From Protea cynaroides (taxonomy: Eukaryota > Streptophyta > Magnoliopsida > Proteales > Proteaceae), in NCBI GenBank assembly GCA_028583415.1, contig CM053271.1, forward strand, positions 90,910,584 to 90,974,583: a stretch of DNA of 64,000 nucleotides. Reading direction: 5' to 3'. Each line of letters begins with the position of its first letter. The stretch's first letter is position 1. Below are positions 59,498 to 64,000 of this stretch, in pieces. Under the pieces are notes generated by a model. It saw only the letters and a program-made list of their open reading frames with translations, was not told where the DNA came from and ran no database searches. Position numbers and translations under genes: made by a program.

Positions 59498-60850
59498 GAG
59501 GGAAAATTACAATTACCTCGCCTCATGTTTGTTTGAATTACAACTACCCCCAAAATGTTTCAAATAATTACAAATACCACCCCTACAATGATTATTAAAT
59601 TACAACTAAATCCACATTGCTAGGTATATACTGTTAGATGCTGATGGTTTATGATCAATATTTTCCTAATGACCAAACTAACCCCATCATATATACCTCC
59701 CCTGCTATTCTCTCTGATTTCTTCTTCTGCAACTTCATTTTTTTTAGCCCCAATACTCTCCATTACATCCAACCCTTGTCCTTGGGGTCTTGACAAGAAG
59801 AAGCACAAGAAAAGTTACATTCTTCCAAGCACTTTTGTTGATAGAAATTATGAGTTGATTTTGGCGTAGGCAAGTGAAGAATAGGGAGCACGATGAGATA
59901 AGATGCCAAACTCCCGAGGGCCCTATACTTTGGGTCAACAATTATGGCTTCTTTGGAAGTGCAGCCACCATGAATATGTGTTTCAAGTGCCACAAGGACT
60001 GGGTTTGGAAGCACGAATAGGCTAAACTTGCAGCTTCATCCATCGGGAGTACTGTGAATGGGAGCACTAGCATCAACAGGAAGGATCCTATTGTTTTTGG
60101 TAATGCAGATGTTCCTGTTGCTTCGGTGGAGCCTAAGATCATATTAACTCAAGCATCTTGTGCTTCAGCCTCAAGTGAGGATGAGGTGAAGGTGAAAGAG
60201 GGTCCAAATAGATACAGCGCTTGCAGGAAGTGTGTTGGAATTAACGAGATTCAATTGTCGGTGTGGAAACATTTTTTGTGCCATACATCGCTACTTTGGC
60301 AAACACAACTGCCCTGTTGATTACAACACTACTGCTTGGGATGCTATAGCTAATGTAGGTAGACAATCAAAACAAATTTGCCCTCAAGCATGACGATGAC
60401 CCCGAATAAGGCACAACAGACTAAGGTGAACCAAGTGAAGGCTTTGATTTTGTGAATGGAGGGCAACATAAGATTTGATCCACCCGGTTGCAACCGCAGT
60501 GGCAGCCTTGGGGAAAGTAAGGATTCAGAGTTCACGGTGATTGGACAAGGAAATTGACGACAACGACGACATGAATGGGTGTGAAATTTGTAATTTTGAA
60601 CAAAGAGATGTCCCAATTTGAGAACAAAATTTGGGGAAAACGAAAAAAGAATGAGAAGCGTTAGAGATTAAGTGAAAAGAGTAATTTGGTTTTTTCACAT
60701 TATCTATAAGGGTATTTTGGACCGATAACCATCACATTTGTGGCTTTAGGGGTATAATTGTCTATTGCAGGTTAAGTTTAATACGGTTAGGAAAAATGGG
60801 ATAGTTGTAATTGTTGAGAACATTTGGCAGATAGTTGTAATTATTATATC
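59498..60850. mobile_element. MULE-like element carrying an A20/AN1 gene fragment
   Basis: The left end has AAAATTACAATTACCTCGCC, then aattacaactaccccc. The right end, reverse-complemented, has AATTACAACTATCTGCCAAA and then aattacaactatccc at the same spacing. These are diverged inverted ends typical of Mutator-like elements. No clear 9-bp duplication is visible; the right edge is only a few bases from an LTR remnant. The interior carries a broken stress-associated protein gene. Confidence 0.6.
59871..60354 (+). pseudogene. A20/AN1 zinc-finger stress-associated protein fragment (captured, broken)
   Basis: One frame reads R-C-Q-T-P-E-G-P-I-L, G-F-F-G-S-A-A-T-M-N-M-C-F-K-C-H-K-D, the A20 finger of plant SAP proteins. 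The first two zinc-binding cysteines are changed to Trp and Tyr (L-W-V-N-N-Y). TAG at 60,018 interrupts the linker, which continues A-K-L-A-A-S-S-I-G-S. The AN1 finger starts R-Y-S-A-C-R-K-C-V-G and, after a one-base insertion near 60,240, resumes as F-N-C-R-C-G-N-I-F-C-A-I-H-R-Y and C-P-V-D-Y. It ends at A-W-D-A-I-A-N. Intact SAPs act in stress responses, some as ubiquitin ligases. This copy cannot make a working A20 finger. Confidence 0.8.
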
Positions 60851-60857
60851 ATTGTTA

Positions 60858-61034
60858 GATACTCAGTTCATTATCTATAAGACTTTTGCTTATTTGTTAT
60901 TTATCTCTGATTATTTCTGTGAAAGGTGTGTGTGGTGATATGGTGGGTACTACCTAACGGAGATTCTGGTTGAACCGTTGGTTTATTTACGATTCATCAC
61001 ACTATTCTGGTTAGTCCAGAATTGGGGTGTGACA
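60858..61034 (+). mobile_element. Terminal fragment of a Tekay-type LTR (about 177 bp)
   Basis: It matches the last part of the LTRs: tactcagttcattatctata, cggagattctggttgaacc, gttggttt, then CAGAATTGGGGTGTGACA. No primer site follows. Confidence 0.8.
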
Positions 61035-61059
61035 TTGAGTCTGTAATGAAGAGGGAGAA

Positions 61060-62250
61060 TTTATCAGAACTCCAATAACTGAGAATGCTCAAATGACTCT
61101 TGATAATATGGAAGTTGAGGAAAACAGGGTTATGGAGGACCAGCGGGACGTCGATGTGTCTACTGCCCATAATGTTGAAGGTGTATTACCGATTGGGGTT
61201 AATCAATTTGTTCCTATCCACATAGTAACATCATCTCCAGGGGGATCGGTTGTGATTGGTGAATTTGGTCGAGTTGAGGTGGAGTTCGATGATGTATCAG
61301 CAGTTGATACTTTCTTAAGTGATAAGGGGGTGCGTATACTGTTGTGGAGAAATGACAACAAAGAAGAATTGGTTGTGGGGGAAAAAAGATCAGTCAACTA
61401 CTCATGAGGGTGCTGTCCATGGGAGCAGAAAGGCTGATCAGATGGGTGCTCAGGAGGCTCGTCTTGCTCGACTGGAGACTTTGGGTGAAAAAGGTCTCCA
61501 ATGAAGGTGATTTTTTGGAATATGAGGGGTGTCTCGAACCCCAAAACAAGACTACTGTGGAAAATCCTTCTGAAGGAACATTGTCCTAACATCATGGGTA
61601 TTACGGAACCAATGGTAAGCCCATTAAAATTACCAAAGCTGATGCTAAATAGGAATGGATATGACATTGATATTATTCATAATGACATGGCTGATAAGGT
61701 GCCTAGTATATGGATTATTTGGAGGAAATGTGTGATGAAACCTACTGTGCTTCAAACTTCGGACCAGTATATAACTGTGCAAGTTATTATTGTTGGTTTG
61801 GTGCAGAATATCTCTTTTGTTTATGCTAATAATAGGAAAATTCATCGAAGGGACTTATGGATGGATCTTGCTTTACTAAGGTCTTAAGGTAAAGCTTGGC
61901 TACTGGTAGGGGATTTCAATTGTTGCCACTTTGTAAATGAAAAGACAGAGCCTGGCAGATTTGATGAGTCTTTTGCTGCGGAATTTAATACCTTCTTGGG
62001 TTCTGTGGATATGAAAAGTCTACCATCGAATGGTTTAAAGTGCACTTGGTCTAACAATAGAGCAATTAAAAGGGTACATAAAATTCGTGGGATCTGAACA
62101 TGCTCCATTGCTGGTGGGTTGTTCCTCATTCCCAAGCCATGAATGTTCCTTTCAGAGTACAATCGTTCTGGATGGAGCACGAATCTTTTATAGAAGTGGT
62201 GAAAAATGACTGGCAGGTGGATGTAAGGGGATCTCCTTTTGTTGATCCCA
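61060..62250 (+). mobile_element. Truncated LINE (non-LTR retrotransposon): ORF1 tail and endonuclease
   Basis: 61,093-61,407 is an open frame that may be the tail of LINE ORF1. The endonuclease of ORF2 begins at 61,501 with V-I-F-W-N-M-R-G; the catalytic glutamate motif I-T-E-P and the V-G-D-F-N motif (about 61,905) are present, then C-T-W-S-N-N and, after a deletion and frame changes, S-E-H-A-P-L-L-V and P-F-R-V-Q-S-F-W-M. The endonuclease nicks target DNA in active elements. A stop at 61,885 and frameshifts break it. The reverse transcriptase is absent: the LINE is cut near 62,250 by the next repeat. Confidence 0.82.
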
Positions 62251-62256
62251 GGTAGT

Positions 62257-63760
62257 CACTGAGAGGGGGGTGAATCAGTGCCCTCAAAATATTTCCACTC
62301 TTATGATTTGGCCTACTGCTTTGGAAATTACTGTCAAGAGCTGTTGTTCACTATGTGCTGTCTTGAGCTGTCAACTGGACTTTTCTCTTTGTCAATATGT
62401 CAAACACATTTCGTGCATACCCCAACCGCACACCCACAGGTATCCATACCAGGGGTTTGGCCTGCCAAGTGTATACACCCAGACCTGCAGCACACAGACT
62501 TCTATTCCACACTCATAAACAGTTTCATACACATTCACGACACAGGATATAACGTGGTTCACCAATCACTCACTGTGATGGCTAGTCCACGGGGTAATAC
62601 CCTAACCAAGATTTCGTATTATACCCAATACGCTACTTTAATGCTATGGTTGCACCTACAACCCCGATGCTACAACATCAACCACATTCTCAGCTGCAAC
62701 TGAGTCCTAGGCAACAACCCCCACTCCAGTCAAGCCCCCAACTTGACAGGTTACAAAGTATTTATCAAATAGTGATTACAAACCTTCCCATATGGCATTG
62801 GTACAAATAAATAGAGTTTGTGTGCGTGATTACCTTCCGGTCTTGCTCACAACTGATGTAAAGCTCACTGTGCAAGCTTATCGACCTCTTTACTGGCTAC
62901 ACAAGTCATTCTTCACCGCCATGGCTCCATTGAACTCTCAACGCTTTATCCCAGCACTCTTCCTAAGCTTCAATGAAGCTTTAATGGCCTCATATAGAAA
63001 ATAGGAGTTAAAACATAGCTCTTTGAAGCTTCAACGAGATGTTTGCCCTAAAATCGCCCTTCGGCTTCTTCTTCTCGAACTCAAACTTGTTCTACAGGCT
63101 TACTCTCCAAAAATCCTTCAGTTTGATATATTACACGCCCAAAACAGAGATCGGACGGTTGAGAAATGGCCAGAAGAAGATCGGCCAATCAGAATATTCC
63201 AAAAGGAATCATCTGGGCTGATTCCATGCGGCGCGAAGCACCGTAGCGCGGCCGCCGCTGACCCACCGTACGCCATTGTCGAGTTCTTATTGGCTCACAA
63301 TGGAATCTTCATTCCGAGCCACTGGATCTATCAGATCGACGCGGGAATTGATCTAGGCCTTACGATCGGCTTAATCACGTCAGACGAACTCGGCACAAGT
63401 GATCGCCGTCAGATAGGAATCCATGACGCCGACGCACCATACGCGCGCTATACTGAATCTTGGATTCGGCTCCATGCGACGCGGTCTACCATATTAAACC
63501 GCCTTCAGCCAATCACAGGATTCGCGCAAGAATCTTGATGCAATCAAAGAGAAGCACAGAATCTCGCCTTAATTTCAGTCGCCGATCTTGGATCTAACAT
63601 AAGTGGCTTGATCTGAGCCGTTGAGGTGGAATTTTCCATTTTTTCTTTGACCAAAATGCCCCTCAACAAAGTGTGGCAATGCCCTGTAAATTTAAAATTT
63701 TCCAGTAGGGTCCTGAGTCGACTTTTCTTTGCGGAAATTTGTCGAACACTTGGTCAGCAT
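62257..63760. repeat. Unclassified repeat starting with a CACTGA...TCAGTG hairpin
   Basis: It interrupts the LINE with CACTGAGAGGGGGGTGAATC followed by agtg, in which CACTGA and TCAGTG are inverted. Further in are ATAACGTGGTTCACC and ctagtccacgg-type words that I associate, from general familiarity, with a widespread plant repeat. The open frames here, including one of 171 codons at 63,023-63,538 (+), show no known domain and are probably not genes. Confidence 0.4.
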
Positions 63761-64000
63761 GCGAGCCAAGCCTTGCGGAGGCTTGCGAGGCGTGCGTGGC
63801 TGGTCTTGCGGGCCAGCGGGCTTGCGAGCCTTGCTGGCCTGCTCGAGGCCGGCTGTGCAGCAATCCTATGCTGCTGCTGGCTTGCTATGTGTGGCTTAGC
63901 AGTGCTGCTATGTTGTGCATGGTATGTTGCTGTGCTGTAGTGTGTGCGCGGCATGCTTTGCTGCTGTGCACATGGCATGGCTATGCTGTGCATGGTGGGC
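63761..64000. repeat. GC-rich low-complexity tract (gcttgcgag / tgctg / tgcatgg words)
   Basis: Built from short, shuffled, repeated words, first cttgcgag/ggcttgcga and then tgctgctg, tgtgcatgg and catggcatgg. It runs to the window edge. Open frames here are composition artefacts. Confidence 0.7.

Noticed and set aside
63023..63538. 171-codon plus-strand frame as a protein-coding gene
   Set aside because: No domain, composition like repeat DNA, and it lies inside the unclassified repeat that interrupts the LINE.
63626..63993. Ala/Cys-rich frames at the window end
   Set aside because: The low-complexity GC-rich tract produces open frames on both strands.

Overview
This looks like a repeat-dense, transposon-nested stretch of an angiosperm nuclear genome. 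I cannot name the species. The evidence is plant Ty3/gypsy retrotransposons (a Tekay/Del-type chromovirus with an initiator-Met tRNA primer site, and Ogre/Tat-type LTRs with an Arg-tRNA-type primer site), Mutator-like elements carrying pieces of plant genes (CLAVATA1, GATA factor, A20/AN1), a plant LINE, long AT/AAT microsatellites and one 500-N assembly gap. Only one host gene appears intact: a short RING-H2 protein at 14,377-14,862 (+).

Layout. 1-8,826: internal region, with three tandem-repeat arrays, and 5' LTR of an Ogre/Tat-like element on the minus strand; the LTR abuts a truncated Tekay LTR (8,827-10,228, +) with its primer site. 10,585-11,084: gap. 11,085-18,180: mostly unassigned AT-rich DNA with a hAT-like MITE, the RING gene and a dispersed repeat. 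18,190-19,344: Mutator-like element with about 88-bp inverted ends. About 19,700-24,773: Ogre-like LTR (+), primer site and a short internal stub. 24,774-36,662: a structurally full-length but decayed Tekay-type element on the minus strand (family A). 36,663-42,569: inverted and truncated family A and related pieces. 42,570-56,519: family B, two copies head to head, forming an imperfect inverted repeat of about 14 kb. 56,520-62,250: hAT-like MITE, two Pack-MULEs with captured gene fragments, an LTR remnant and a broken LINE. 62,257-64,000: an unclassified repeat and GC-rich low-complexity DNA.

The most interesting system is the Tekay-type element. Both families show (i) a predicted short spliceosomal intron exactly between gag and protease (79 nt in A, 69 nt in B, same phase, splicing keeps the frame); (ii) a strong splice donor about 150 bp downstream of the TATA box in every complete LTR, which in family A could pair with an acceptor just before gag and remove about 4.3 kb. 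That predicted leader intron contains (iii) an antisense gene for a putative plant transposon protein between the primer site and gag, with its own predicted 5'UTR intron. A second, diverged copy of the antisense gene sits beside another LTR. (iv) Two clusters of GTCGA-type palindromes flank the TATA box at matching positions but with different core sequences in each family. The coding regions carry stops and frameshifts, so these copies look inactive; the organisation is the point of interest.

The second highlight is a 1.6-kb Pack-MULE with a 9-bp target duplication carrying, back to back, pieces of a GATA factor (minus) and a CLAVATA1-like receptor kinase (plus). About 0.8 kb further on, another MULE-like element carries a broken A20/AN1 stress-associated protein gene.
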